Counted from the stretch's first letter, positions 28,609 to 37,518 are shown. The stretch: 64,000 nucleotides of DNA from Anaerovorax odorimutans DSM 5092 (GCF_000426305.1 NZ_AUFC01000019.1:1-64000), one strand, 5' to 3'. Numbers and translations: made by a program. Notes: generated from the letters alone by a model not told the origin.

Positions 28609-29787
28609 ATGAGAAAGTTATTAATAAAAACTTTTATAAAAAATTATGAAAATGTTAAAGATCCTAAAGTCAGAGAAAGCTATGGAAAACTTGCTGGTGC
28701 CGTTGGTATTTTTTCTAATTTACTTTTATGTATAATGAAGCTATCAATTGGATTTTTTGTAAGTAGTATAGCTATCATTGCAGATGGTATTAATAATTTA
28801 GCTGATGCTTCTTCTTCAATAATTACGTTAATAGGTTTTAAATTGGCAGCGATGCCTGAAGATGAGGAACATCCCTACGGTCATGCAAGAATAGAATATT
28901 TAACAGGACTTTTTATATCTTTTATAATAATAATTTTAGGATTTAAACTTTTAACATCATCTTTTGATAAAATATTACATCCTGACCCTCTAAAATTTAG
29001 TATTATTACTGTTATAATTTTAATAATATCTATCTTGATTAAAATTTGGCAATGTTTGTTTAATATTAAAACAGGAAAAGAAATTAACTCCTCTGCTTTA
29101 AAAGCAACAGGTACTGACAGTAAAAATGATGTAATTGCCACCAGTGCTGTATTGATCAGTATTATTATCGCCAGGCTCACAAATCTTCAACTAGATGGAT
29201 ATATGGGCTGTCTTGTAGCCTTATTTATAATGTATTCAGGTATACAGCTTATTAAAGAAACTTCCAGTCCCCTTCTCGGTCAGGCTCCTGATTCAGAACT
29301 CGTTAATGAAATAGAAAAAAGAATTAATTCCTATGATGAAGTATTGGGAATACATGATTTAGCAGTTCACGATTATGGACCCGGCAGAATATTTGCCTCT
29401 GTTCACGTTGAAGTAGATGCATACGGTGATCTTATCGCCAGTCATGATATTATAGATAATATTGAAAAAAGTGTAAATAAGGATTTGAAGATCAACCTTG
29501 TTGCCCATATGGATCCTGTAGATACCAAAGACCCCCTAGTGTTTGAACTTAAAGAAAAAATTAAAAATATAATTGAGCCCATTGTGGGAGTCCTTGATAT
29601 ACATGATCTTAGAATTGTATCTGGCTATACTCATACAAATATTGTCTTTGATGTGGTTATATCCTCAAAATGCAAATTAACACAATTGGAATTGAAGGAA
29701 ACTCTTGAAAAAAAGATAAAAGACATCAATCCAAAGTATTTTGCTGTAATAACTTTTGATAAATATTATGTGAAAAATGATAATTAA
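28609..29787 (+). CDS. cation diffusion facilitator family transporter
   Basis: This 392-residue CDF protein exports divalent metal ions, commonly Zn, Mn or Fe, in exchange for protons. About six transmembrane helices occupy residues 30-210, with metal-binding residues in IADGINNLADA and HPYGHARIEYL. A cytoplasmic domain follows, and it appears to be extended: two consecutive MtfA/ZT-dimer-like halves (about 215-300 and 305-390) are suggested by repeated HDL motifs. AAAAGGAGGATTT precedes the ATG. The stop is 1 base from the convergent permease stop, with no terminator visible. Confidence 0.9.
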   Translation: MRKLLIKTFIKNYENVKDPKVRESYGKLAGAVGIFSNLLLCIMKLSIGFFVSSIAIIADGINNLADASSSIITLIGFKLAAMPEDEEHPYGHARIEYLTGLFISFIIIILGFKLLTSSFDKILHPDPLKFSIITVIILIISILIKIWQCLFNIKTGKEINSSALKATGTDSKNDVIATSAVLISIIIARLTNLQLDGYMGCLVALFIMYSGIQLIKETSSPLLGQAPDSELVNEIEKRINSYDEVLGIHDLAVHDYGPGRIFASVHVEVDAYGDLIASHDIIDNIEKSVNKDLKINLVAHMDPVDTKDPLVFELKEKIKNIIEPIVGVLDIHDLRIVSGYTHTNIVFDVVISSKCKLTQLELKETLEKKIKDINPKYFAVITFDKYYVKNDN

Positions 29788-29788
29788 A

Positions 29789-30949
29789 TTATATTTTTCT
29801 CTCGATTTGTCTTATAATTTTTAACTTATGATTATAGAACAATAAACCTACAGGAATCCAAACAGCAGCAAAAATAATACTACCAATAACATAATGTCCT
29901 ATTACTTCAAAGTCTACGCCTTTTAACATTATATCCTTTAAGGGATTACTATAATAATACAACGGCCATAAAGCTTTCATAGCAGGCGCAAAACCCTTTG
30001 CCATCATATATTCAGGCCAGCTGTAACCACAGCTTAAAAGAGTAGGAATAGTGAGAAACATGGTAAATTGCGCACAATGGGTAACATCATCAAAAATAGC
30101 CGCTATTACTAAAGAAACACCTACCAAACAAGCAATAAAGATCACATGTAATAATAAAGTAAGCCATAAGCTTCCATACAATGGATAACTATATAGTTTA
30201 TTTACGATTAACAAACAAGCCAGCATACTAATCATGCTTACAACAGCATACATTCCTATTACTCTTGACATTCTGGCCACTTGTACTTTTTTGACTCTCG
30301 GATCCTCAGGTAATTTTTTTAATCTAGATTTCTCCATTAGTAAAATTGAAGGTGTTACTGATAGAAATGACTGCTGAATTAAAATTGCTAAAAATCCTGC
30401 ATATAAATAATAAAGATAACCCACTTGAGGATTATAAAGTGTTCTATCTACAACACTTAAAGTATATATATTCTGCTCCGCCTGATATGGAACCATTTCC
30501 CCCGCTTCAAGGGTTTTAAGCTGTATACCTGCATTTATGGTAGAAAAAACAGTAACTGCAAAAGCTTTAAGATTATTACCTATAACAATATTAGTAGAAT
30601 CAATTAAAACTAATGCTTCTGCTCCCTTTTTACCTTTTAAATCTTCGCCAAATTCTTTTGGAATAACTACAGCTCCTCTTATACGACTCATCATTAAATC
30701 TTCTTCCAACTTTTTCATATCGTCATAATTTTTTTCAATATCAAAAACAGGACAATCATAAAATTGATCTATCACATCCTTTGATGAAGGAGAATTATCC
30801 ATATCATAAATTCCTATAGGAATATCCTCTACAAAAATTGGACTCATAGCCTCACCAAATAAAAGTGTAAATAATATTGGTATAAAAAGTAAAATGAAAT
30901 ATGGTTTTACACGTTTAAACCATTCTTTAAAATTATCAAACATAATCAT
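29789..30949 (-). CDS. ABC-2 type permease, second of exporter cluster A
   Basis: A 386-residue ABC-2 permease has one N-terminal transmembrane segment, an extracellular domain of about 150 residues, and five or six C-terminal segments, as in the YbhR/YhgE type. The frame opens at 30964 (GTG), but GGGGGG lies 7 bases before ATG 30949, and that ATG overlaps the upstream TGA as ATGA, so coupled translation is clear. It ends the operon tolC-like, 100-aa gene, hlyD, permease, permease. No ATPase gene is in the operon. Confidence 0.85.
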   Translation of the reverse strand: MIMFDNFKEWFKRVKPYFILLFIPILFTLLFGEAMSPIFVEDIPIGIYDMDNSPSSKDVIDQFYDCPVFDIEKNYDDMKKLEEDLMMSRIRGAVVIPKEFGEDLKGKKGAEALVLIDSTNIVIGNNLKAFAVTVFSTINAGIQLKTLEAGEMVPYQAEQNIYTLSVVDRTLYNPQVGYLYYLYAGFLAILIQQSFLSVTPSILLMEKSRLKKLPEDPRVKKVQVARMSRVIGMYAVVSMISMLACLLIVNKLYSYPLYGSLWLTLLLHVIFIACLVGVSLVIAAIFDDVTHCAQFTMFLTIPTLLSCGYSWPEYMMAKGFAPAMKALWPLYYYSNPLKDIMLKGVDFEVIGHYVIGSIIFAAVWIPVGLLFYNHKLKIIRQIERKI

Positions 30950-32112
30950 AATACTACCCCCCACTCATCTTCTTCCATTTCTTCTTTGTGGGTTGTAAAA
31001 CGTTTAACCAGATACAGTATGAGTAATTCTGCTATTATAAATTTTACCATAAAAATCATATCAGGTAATAAATGATGAAATTCCATGGGCCTTAAACATA
31101 ATTCTCTTACCGCATCACCATAATAAGTAAAGGGAAGAAATTTTGATATCCATTGAAATGCTACTGGCATACCTATAACCGGCCAAGTATACCCTCCTAA
31201 AAACGTAGTAGGCAGTACAGTTAAAGCTGAAACTTGAGTAGCAAAAGTTCTATCGCTGAGAAAAGATCCTACAATATATCCTAATGCTGTGATACATATA
31301 GAAAACAATATAGTTAATAAAACTCCTCCAGCTAAAGTTCCTTTATACGGCATATCGTAAAATAAGAATTGAACTATTAGGCATAGGAAAATTGAAATTG
31401 CTCCCATAAAACCCCAACCAATAATTAATTTAATATTAGATAAAAAAGAGATTTCTTTCCTTTGATTTTCAAAACCTCTTTCCGATCCCATTATGGCAAT
31501 CCCTACTTGAATTAATCCCACTAACATCCCCGGAAGCAAAAAGTTTCTGAAATTTCTAGTAGGATTGTACAATTCTCTATAAGTAACTTGAATTGGAACA
31601 ACCTGATTCATAACTTGTGTAGGTACAACGGATTGTTTTCCTTCATAAATTTTCTTCATATAAGCAGCTTTTACCGTCATAACAATTTCCGTCATAGATG
31701 GTTTCGATACACCAACAACCGCCATTGTGGAACCATCATATATATTAAGAATTTTAGGTGCTTTTCCTTCTATCATATCTGAATAAAAATTTTGGGGTAT
31801 TATAACTCCTACAAAAGCTTTGCTTTCTTCTATCAATTGCTCTACTCTTTCATCTTTTTGTGCATATTCTATAATATTAAAAGATTCACTTTCGTCTATA
31901 TATCTTAAATAATCTCTGCTAAAATCAGAATTATCATGATCAACTACTACAGTAGGTATGGAAGATGCCACATTATCACTCATTTCATATCCTAATATAG
32001 TACCTGTAGCAAGAGGAATAATAATAAACATAAGAATTGTCATAACCAGTCTAGGATGCCTTTTCTTATAAAGATAAAAATATTTTCGTATATTATCAAT
32101 TTTATTATTCAT
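30946..32112 (-). CDS. ABC-2 type permease, first of exporter cluster A
   Basis: This is a 388-residue permease with the same layout as the next gene: an N-terminal helix (about 22-40), a large outer domain with SDFSRDYLRYIDESES, and a C-terminal bundle with SFLSDRTFATQVSALTVLP. The two are distant paralogues and probably pair in the membrane. It starts 2 bases after the HlyD stop. Partner ATPase is missing locally; the nearest one is at 37519. Confidence 0.85.
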   Translation of the reverse strand: MNNKIDNIRKYFYLYKKRHPRLVMTILMFIIIPLATGTILGYEMSDNVASSIPTVVVDHDNSDFSRDYLRYIDESESFNIIEYAQKDERVEQLIEESKAFVGVIIPQNFYSDMIEGKAPKILNIYDGSTMAVVGVSKPSMTEIVMTVKAAYMKKIYEGKQSVVPTQVMNQVVPIQVTYRELYNPTRNFRNFLLPGMLVGLIQVGIAIMGSERGFENQRKEISFLSNIKLIIGWGFMGAISIFLCLIVQFLFYDMPYKGTLAGGVLLTILFSICITALGYIVGSFLSDRTFATQVSALTVLPTTFLGGYTWPVIGMPVAFQWISKFLPFTYYGDAVRELCLRPMEFHHLLPDMIFMVKFIIAELLILYLVKRFTTHKEEMEEDEWGVVL

Positions 32113-32114
32113 TG

Positions 32115-33107
32115 TTATTCACCGGTCTTTTTCCCTAGATCAACCATTGCAGTTAACCCTGGATATACTTCTTGTTCCATATCTGAAAGTTCAATTTTTA
32201 CACCATAAGAAAGTATATCAAAATCTCCATTATTATTTGTAGCTCTTTTCGTTGCAAAGTCCGGATTTTTATTAATGTTTTTTACTACTCCTTTAAATTC
32301 CTCACCGGGATAAGCTGTCAATGTCACTTTTACTTCTTTTCCTTCCTTAACCATTGAAAGATCTGTTTCTTTTACATTTATTTCTACCCAAGGCTTCTCA
32401 TCGCTTGTTAACGTTAACAAGGGCATTCCTGTAGAGATAAGATTTCCTTGATTTACATTTAAAGAAGTTACCGTTCCGTCCATAGAGGCTTTGATTACTG
32501 CATCTTCTAGATATGAGTTCACCTCCGCAATTGCAGCATCTGCTTGTGCAACTTGTGCATTTGCTGCCAATTTATCTTCCTCTCTTGCACCCTGAACAGC
32601 CATATCATATGTTTGTTTTGCAGAAATATATTGTGCATATATTTCATCATATTTAGCCGCAGGTATGGCATCTTCATCATAAAGTGTTTTTATCCTGTTA
32701 TAAGTTTTTTCTGCATAATCATATGCTGCTTTTGCTTGTGCAACTTCTTGACTTCTCGCACCATTTGCTGCTTTCTCGGCTTGTGCCTCTGCTGCGAGCT
32801 TTGCTGCTTCAGCTTGTTTTTTCTTAGCTTCAATAGTATCGCTGGAAATAACTATAAGTGTGTCTCCCTTCTTTACTTTGTCACCTTCTTGAACCAGTAC
32901 CTGATCAACAATACCTGCTAATTTTGAATTTAAATCAGTCTCTGTGGTTTCTAAACTGCCTTGTACAATTAATTCTTCATCTTCTGATATATCTTTATTT
33001 GTTAAAAAATAAACCAAACATAAAGCAATAACTAAAACAATAATACTAAAAATAAATAACTTCTTTTTATTAAACGATTTTACTTTGCTTACATCACTAT
33101 TTCCCAT
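32115..33107 (-). CDS. HlyD-type adaptor (membrane fusion protein), cluster A
   Basis: This 330-residue protein has one N-terminal transmembrane anchor (about 14-34), then a biotinyl-lipoyl half motif (GIVDQVLVQEGDKVKKGDTL), an alpha-helical hairpin rich in Ala, Glu and Gln (about 90-200), and a second lipoyl half plus beta-barrel domain. It should bridge the permeases to the TolC-like protein. AAAGGAATAACAT before the ATG lies partly in the 3' end of the 100-residue gene. Confidence 0.9.
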   Translation of the reverse strand: MGNSDVSKVKSFNKKKLFIFSIIVLVIALCLVYFLTNKDISEDEELIVQGSLETTETDLNSKLAGIVDQVLVQEGDKVKKGDTLIVISSDTIEAKKKQAEAAKLAAEAQAEKAANGARSQEVAQAKAAYDYAEKTYNRIKTLYDEDAIPAAKYDEIYAQYISAKQTYDMAVQGAREEDKLAANAQVAQADAAIAEVNSYLEDAVIKASMDGTVTSLNVNQGNLISTGMPLLTLTSDEKPWVEINVKETDLSMVKEGKEVKVTLTAYPGEEFKGVVKNINKNPDFATKRATNNNGDFDILSYGVKIELSDMEQEVYPGLTAMVDLGKKTGE

Positions 33108-33112
33108 ATATG

Positions 33113-33415
33113 TTATTCCTTTCCTTGTTTATCGCCTTTTAATTTCATTAATCCTTTTGAAGATTTTACTATACCTTTAAAATCCTCTTTAATCATTTTA
33201 CCTTCTAATTTATAATTGACATGACCTACAGGAGTTTTTATTTCACCATAAATCTCAAAATCATCTACGGAAAGTATCCTACCTTTAATTTGATTTATAT
33301 TATTCAATATTTCTAAAGTACCACTTAATTCATTATCTTGTGATTCTATAATCATTTTTCCGTATTTTAATCCCAATGGACTTTTTAATGTAATTTTATA
33401 TAAACCATCAATCAT
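33113..33415 (-). CDS. small beta-rich protein of unknown function
   Basis: This is a 100-residue protein with no transmembrane segment or signal peptide. It seems made of about eight short beta-strands with alternating hydrophobic residues, starting IDGLYKITLKSPLGLKYGKM and including INQIKGRILSVDDFEIYGEI. The fold may be a lipocalin-like or small beta-barrel. I do not recognise the family. It lies between the TolC-like and HlyD genes in the exporter operon, and its last codons form the HlyD ribosome-binding site, so expression is linked. GGGG precedes its ATG. Confidence 0.75.
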   Translation of the reverse strand: MIDGLYKITLKSPLGLKYGKMIIESQDNELSGTLEILNNINQIKGRILSVDDFEIYGEIKTPVGHVNYKLEGKMIKEDFKGIVKSSKGLMKLKGDKQGKE

Positions 33416-33456
33416 CTTTATCCCCTATCTCCTTCTAAGGTTACTTTTTTAATAAT

Positions 33457-34782
33457 TTATAACGGTACAGTATAAGTTCCCACTGTCATTGATTTTTCAT
33501 AATCCATGATTGCAAGCTGATATTCAAGAAGGCTCTTTGAATATTCTAATTCTGCTTTGAAAGCACCTAACTGTGCCGATTGCATATCTGGCAATGTCAG
33601 CATACCTGCATTATAAGTAAGTTGTGCCAATCGAAATGTTTCCTTAGCCTTATCAACATTCAACTTTCCAACTTCAATTTGTTTCGCTCCATTTTTCATA
33701 GTCATATATTTATTTTTTACATCCATTTCAATAAGAAGAGGTGCATCCTTGCTTGTTTTTTCAGCAGACATAAGTTCTGCTTTTGCTTGTAAATAATCAG
33801 GACCACTTTGTGAGTAATTACTACCTACTTCTTTTAAATTAAGTGTCTTTAATTCCTTTAAAAAATCTGCTGCCAAAATTTCATTTCTATTCTTTTCTGC
33901 ATCTTTTATTGCAGTATCTAAAGGAATCTCACTTGGCGTTACGTTGCTTAAATTATCAATTAATGTAACATTTTTCATTAAATCAAATCCAAAGTATTTA
34001 TTAAGCGACATTCTTGCTAAGGAATAAGTTTTTTCCATATTTGCACAGTCAAGCTTAGCTTGATCTAAAGCAACTTCTGCTGATAATACATCTTGTTTAG
34101 CTAAAGTGCCTACTTCTTTTTGTATTTTTGTATTTTTTAAAATTGTTTCTTGTACACTTACATTATCCTTATAAATTCTTAATGCATCTTTTGCCTGTAA
34201 TGTTTGAAAGTAAGTCTTAATAGTTTCTGATTCAATAGAATTTAAAGCCGCTTCATAATTTCGCTGACTTTGATCTTTTGCAAAGGTTGCCGCCAATCTA
34301 GCCATATCTTTCTGCGTTTTGGATGGTGAATATAATTCATCATATTTCTGCTTTGCGGTTATATATCCAATTTGTTGTTCCACTGTAGGAGTATACCCCG
34401 GCTGTGACATTTGAACTGCCATCTTAGATAATGCATAATCTAGCCCATTATATGCGTTTTCAAGTCTTCGTATATTGGATATGGTATGGTAATAATTTTC
34501 CGTTTTTGCCTTATCTCCTGCTAAATTTATCTTTGCCGTCTCAATTCCCGAACTGCTTGTTATCATTAATTTCTTTGCTTCATCTAATGACAATTTAGTT
34601 TCATCTTCACTAAAATCTAAGTTATAGGTAATGGCACTCTTCGAGGTATTTTCTGTGTTATCTTCTGTACTATTTTCTGTAGAAGTTTCTGTGGTCTCAG
34701 TTTTAGGTTCTAATGAAAAAACCATAGAACTGCTACTGAAAATTAAGAGAGTTGCTATACCTGCACATAATATTCTTTTCAT
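33457..34782 (-). CDS. TolC-like exported coiled-coil protein
   Basis: A 441-residue protein with a signal peptide (about 1-23) and a Thr/Glu/Asn linker (about 27-50). Two copies of a long helical repeat typical of TolC/OEP proteins follow, the second ending in YNAGMLTLPDMQSAQLGAF and AELEYSKSLLEYQLA. In diderms such proteins form the outer membrane channel. The rest of the window reads as a monoderm Firmicute, so a wall-located or free role is possible. It opens the operon with a permease pair and HlyD. AAGGAG lies before the ATG. Confidence 0.8.
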   Translation of the reverse strand: MKRILCAGIATLLIFSSSSMVFSLEPKTETTETSTENSTEDNTENTSKSAITYNLDFSEDETKLSLDEAKKLMITSSSGIETAKINLAGDKAKTENYYHTISNIRRLENAYNGLDYALSKMAVQMSQPGYTPTVEQQIGYITAKQKYDELYSPSKTQKDMARLAATFAKDQSQRNYEAALNSIESETIKTYFQTLQAKDALRIYKDNVSVQETILKNTKIQKEVGTLAKQDVLSAEVALDQAKLDCANMEKTYSLARMSLNKYFGFDLMKNVTLIDNLSNVTPSEIPLDTAIKDAEKNRNEILAADFLKELKTLNLKEVGSNYSQSGPDYLQAKAELMSAEKTSKDAPLLIEMDVKNKYMTMKNGAKQIEVGKLNVDKAKETFRLAQLTYNAGMLTLPDMQSAQLGAFKAELEYSKSLLEYQLAIMDYEKSMTVGTYTVPL

Positions 34783-34825
34783 TAATTTTCGTCTCCTTTT
34801 TCTGATGTCTTATAAGCACTTTTTT

Positions 34826-34854
34826 ATTATATGTTTTTATAGTAATTATTGAAA
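34826..34854 (-). promoter_or_regulatory. promoter of exporter cluster A
   Basis: On the minus strand TTTCAA (34849-34854) and TATAAT (34826-34831) have 17-base spacing, 44 bases before the TolC-like start codon. Confidence 0.65.
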
Positions 34855-34872
34855 TCTACAGTGTTTTATGGC

Positions 34873-34915
34873 TGTCTAAAACTTAAACATTTAATATGAA
34901 TTGTCTAACAATTAA
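34873..34915. promoter_or_regulatory. direct repeat, candidate TetR operator
   Basis: TGTCTAAAACTTAA (34873-34886) and TGTCTAACAATTAA (34902-34915) share 12 of 14 bases and lie between the divergent promoters of cluster A and the TetR gene. The second copy overlaps the palindrome AATTGT-CTA-ACAATT (34899-34913). Confidence 0.5.
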
Positions 34916-34923
34916 CGATTATC

Positions 34924-34952
34924 TTTACAATAATATTGATATTCTTTATACT
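34924..34952 (+). promoter_or_regulatory. promoter of the TetR/ogt unit
   Basis: TTTACA (34924-34929) and TATACT (34947-34952) have 17-base spacing, 50 bases before the GTG start of the TetR gene. Confidence 0.7.
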
Positions 34953-35002
34953 ATTACATGAAGATTTAAAATTAATAGTATTAATAAATTAGGAGGTGTA
35001 TT

Positions 35003-35581
35003 GTGGCAAGTTCTGTTTTAACTGAAATGACAAAAAAAATAATGGCTGAGTCATTAAAAAAATTAATGGCGACAAAGCCTTTAAATAAAATCAGCATAAA
35101 AGAGATTACTGATGATTGTGGTGTAAATCGTCAAACTTTTTATTATCATTTTCATGATATTTATGATCTTCTTGCGTGGATGTATCATCAAGAAGCTCTT
35201 ATTCTTTTAAAACAAAATGATAGCTGCTTGACATGGGATGATGGTCTTATTCTACTTTTAAGATATATTCAAAAAAATGAAGCTATTGCTCTTTGTACTT
35301 TAAATTCACTAGGTCATGACCATTTAAAACAATTTTTTTATAATGATATTTACAGCTTTTCATTAACTATTGTTAATGAATTAGCTGAAGGATTAACTGT
35401 GTCTGATTACCATAAAAATTTTATTGCTCATTTTTATACTGTTGCTTTCGCAGGTTTAGTGGAAAATTGGTTACGTGATGGAATGAAAGAGTCGCCTGAA
35501 GAATTAGTACATTTAATTACTATTACAACTCATGATAACATGAAGCATGCTTTACAGCGTTTCGCAAAATTAGATACTTAA
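35003..35581 (+). CDS. TetR-family regulator, DhaS-like
   Basis: A 192-residue regulator. The N-terminal helix-turn-helix (about 20-65) reads KISIKEITDDCGVNRQTFYYHF, close to DhaS-type TetR proteins. The C-terminal helical domain would bind the inducer. The start is GTG at 35003 with AGGAGGTG upstream. It is divergent from cluster A, with candidate operator repeats between them, and is followed by ogt after a 24-base gap. It probably represses cluster A and itself. Confidence 0.88.
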   Translation: MASSVLTEMTKKIMAESLKKLMATKPLNKISIKEITDDCGVNRQTFYYHFHDIYDLLAWMYHQEALILLKQNDSCLTWDDGLILLLRYIQKNEAIALCTLNSLGHDHLKQFFYNDIYSFSLTIVNELAEGLTVSDYHKNFIAHFYTVAFAGLVENWLRDGMKESPEELVHLITITTHDNMKHALQRFAKLDT

Positions 35582-35605
35582 TTATTAAAATCAGAGAGGT
35601 ATTTT

Positions 35606-36073
35606 ATGGGAAATATTATTTTTTATAATTCACCATTAGGTAATATTGGTATCACAGAATCAAATGGTTATATAGATAATCTTTTTTTTCAAGATCTTGA
35701 TATTAATAATGAATATATAATAAACGAAACTCCATTATTAAAAGAAGCTAAAAAACAACTTGAAGAATACTTTTCCGGGAAGCGAAAGGAGTTTGATTTA
35801 CCTTTAGCTCCAGCTGGTACTGAGTTTATGAAAAAAGATTGGCAAGCTCTTTTACAAATTCCATATGGAGAAACAAGGAGCTATAAAGAAATTGCTGCTA
35901 TGATTGGCAAACCAAAAGCCTGCCGTGCTGTTGGCATGGCAAATAACAGAAATCCTATAGCTATTATTATTCCGTGTCATCGTGTTATCGGTTCAAATGG
36001 TTCATTAATCGGATATGCCGGTGGATTACATATAAAAAGTTATCTGTTGAATCTAGAAAAAAAATACAAATAA
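35606..36073 (+). CDS. ogt: methylated-DNA--cysteine methyltransferase
   Basis: A 155-residue DNA repair protein that moves an alkyl group from O6-alkylguanine to its own cysteine. The acceptor is C124 in IPCHRVIG, with a SYKEIAAMIGKPKACRAVG helix-turn-helix ahead of it. It follows the TetR gene with AGAGG before the ATG and probably shares its promoter. It is convergent with the AlkD-like gene (3-base gap), so two alkylation repair genes face each other. Confidence 0.95.
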   Translation: MGNIIFYNSPLGNIGITESNGYIDNLFFQDLDINNEYIINETPLLKEAKKQLEEYFSGKRKEFDLPLAPAGTEFMKKDWQALLQIPYGETRSYKEIAAMIGKPKACRAVGMANNRNPIAIIIPCHRVIGSNGSLIGYAGGLHIKSYLLNLEKKYK

Positions 36074-36076
36074 ATT

Positions 36077-36772
36077 TTAGCTTCTTTTCATACTTCTGAT
36101 TAAATCTTTTGAATCTTTATCCACCCGTAAAGATTCAATTATTTTTTGCAAAGCTTTATTATACGTAAAATCATCTAAATTATTATTATTTAAATATATA
36201 ATAGTTTTCTCTGGATATTTTACATAACAAACTGAAAGTGCCCATGCAACTGCCATTTTTACATAATATCCATCATTTTTTATTATATCTAATGTAATCA
36301 ATACCTGATCTATATAATCATCAACTATATAATAATCTAATAGCATAACAACACCAAAACGGATTTCAAAGATTTTATTTGATTTCAAATAGGGCTGTAA
36401 GAATTCCCATACTTCTTTTCTGTGTTTCTTAGTTTTTTTCAAACTGCTGCAAAAGCTGTCACATATACCCCAATTATTTATCTTAGGAATAAAATCAGCA
36501 GTATATTTCAGCATTTCTCCAATAGTCATTTTGGCATTTCCAATTATAAGACCTTGTATCATAATTTCTTCATAATATTCATCCTTATAATCTATTAAAT
36601 TTTTATCTAAATAAATTTTCCAATCACCTTTAACCATTTCTTTCGCAATTTTTCTTTGATCAGGTATACGTACTCCTAAAAGATTATTAATTCCAGGGAT
36701 TAAACCACTATGAAATTTTTTATATTTTTCATCAACTAATTCTGTAAGTTTTTTCCTTATTTTATTTTTCAT
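36077..36772 (-). CDS. DNA alkylation repair protein, AlkD-like
   Basis: A 231-residue helical HEAT-like-repeat protein of the AlkD family (glycosylases that remove N3- and N7-alkylated bases). Visible segments are VRIPDQRKIAKE, NNWGICDSFCSSL and FEIRFGVVMLLDYY, typical of the family. The catalytic residues of AlkD (Trp, Asp, Trp) are partly represented by the conserved NWGICD segment; I did not verify all of them. It lies upstream-to-downstream in the same direction as the second TetR gene, 25 bases after it. Confidence 0.85.
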   Translation of the reverse strand: MKNKIRKKLTELVDEKYKKFHSGLIPGINNLLGVRIPDQRKIAKEMVKGDWKIYLDKNLIDYKDEYYEEIMIQGLIIGNAKMTIGEMLKYTADFIPKINNWGICDSFCSSLKKTKKHRKEVWEFLQPYLKSNKIFEIRFGVVMLLDYYIVDDYIDQVLITLDIIKNDGYYVKMAVAWALSVCYVKYPEKTIIYLNNNNLDDFTYNKALQKIIESLRVDKDSKDLIRSMKRS

Positions 36773-36797
36773 TTTATACCTTTCTATTTTTATAAAA

Positions 36798-37361
36798 TCA
36801 ATTTAATTGCTTTACATATGTAATCGGCCCATTTAAGCTTACTTTTCTTACAAGCAATATTAAGTCTTCAATTGGAAATTCTAAGTCATTTTGTATCCAA
36901 TAAATTATTAACCCAATTTGTGCAGAAGCGATATATTCCAATACATAATCTAATTTTGTTCCTTTGTCTTTATCTGTGTAAGAAACTTTTTCTTTTAATA
37001 TATTTTTTGCTAATGTCTTTATCTTATAATTCATAAGTGAGCCGCTTTTACCTAATAAAATTTTAATATATTTCTTATTTTTTTGCAAAAATTTAAAATC
37101 AGGAATTTTAATCTCATCTCCACTGATTAATGCAGATATTATAAAATCCGCTCTCTTTTTTATTTCTTCAAAGTATTCATTTTCTATCTTTTCTAATAAA
37201 TCATAAATATCTTTATAATAAACATAAAAAGTTCCTCTATTTAAATTTGCTAAATCTGTTATTTCCTTAATACTTATTTTTTCTAATTTTTTATCTTCAT
37301 AAATTTGAAAAAAAGCATTTTTTATTTTATTTTTAGTAATTACCACTTTTTGTGAATCCAT
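36798..37361 (-). CDS. TetR-family regulator
   Basis: This is a 187-residue regulator with an N-terminal helix-turn-helix (about 10-55, KISIKEITDLANLNRGTFYVY) and a helical ligand domain. It is divergent from the second exporter set and precedes the AlkD-like gene in the same direction, so it may control both. It is only a distant relative of the other TetR protein, so they probably respond to different signals. The ribosome-binding site is AAGGTG. Confidence 0.85.
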   Translation of the reverse strand: MDSQKVVITKNKIKNAFFQIYEDKKLEKISIKEITDLANLNRGTFYVYYKDIYDLLEKIENEYFEEIKKRADFIISALISGDEIKIPDFKFLQKNKKYIKILLGKSGSLMNYKIKTLAKNILKEKVSYTDKDKGTKLDYVLEYIASAQIGLIIYWIQNDLEFPIEDLILLVRKVSLNGPITYVKQLN

Positions 37362-37402
37362 CTGTAAAATAACACCTTCTTTCCTTTATTTTCATTTACA
37401 TC

Positions 37403-37475
37403 CAACATATTTTATATTATTGTTTATTTTAATTTTATGCTTTTTAGGATATTCTAATATTATTACAATATGTTG
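37403..37475. promoter_or_regulatory. inverted repeat between TetR and ABC exporter genes
   Basis: CAACATATT (37403-37411) and AATATGTTG (37467-37475) are inverted 9-base arms in the divergent promoter region of the TetR and ABC genes. They could be two operator half-sites or separate boxes. TACAAT at 37464-37469 is a possible -10 for the exporter and overlaps one arm. Confidence 0.4.
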
Positions 37476-37518
37476 TTGGTTATCAAGGGGTATTTTAAAA
37501 GAAAGGACTATATAATTT

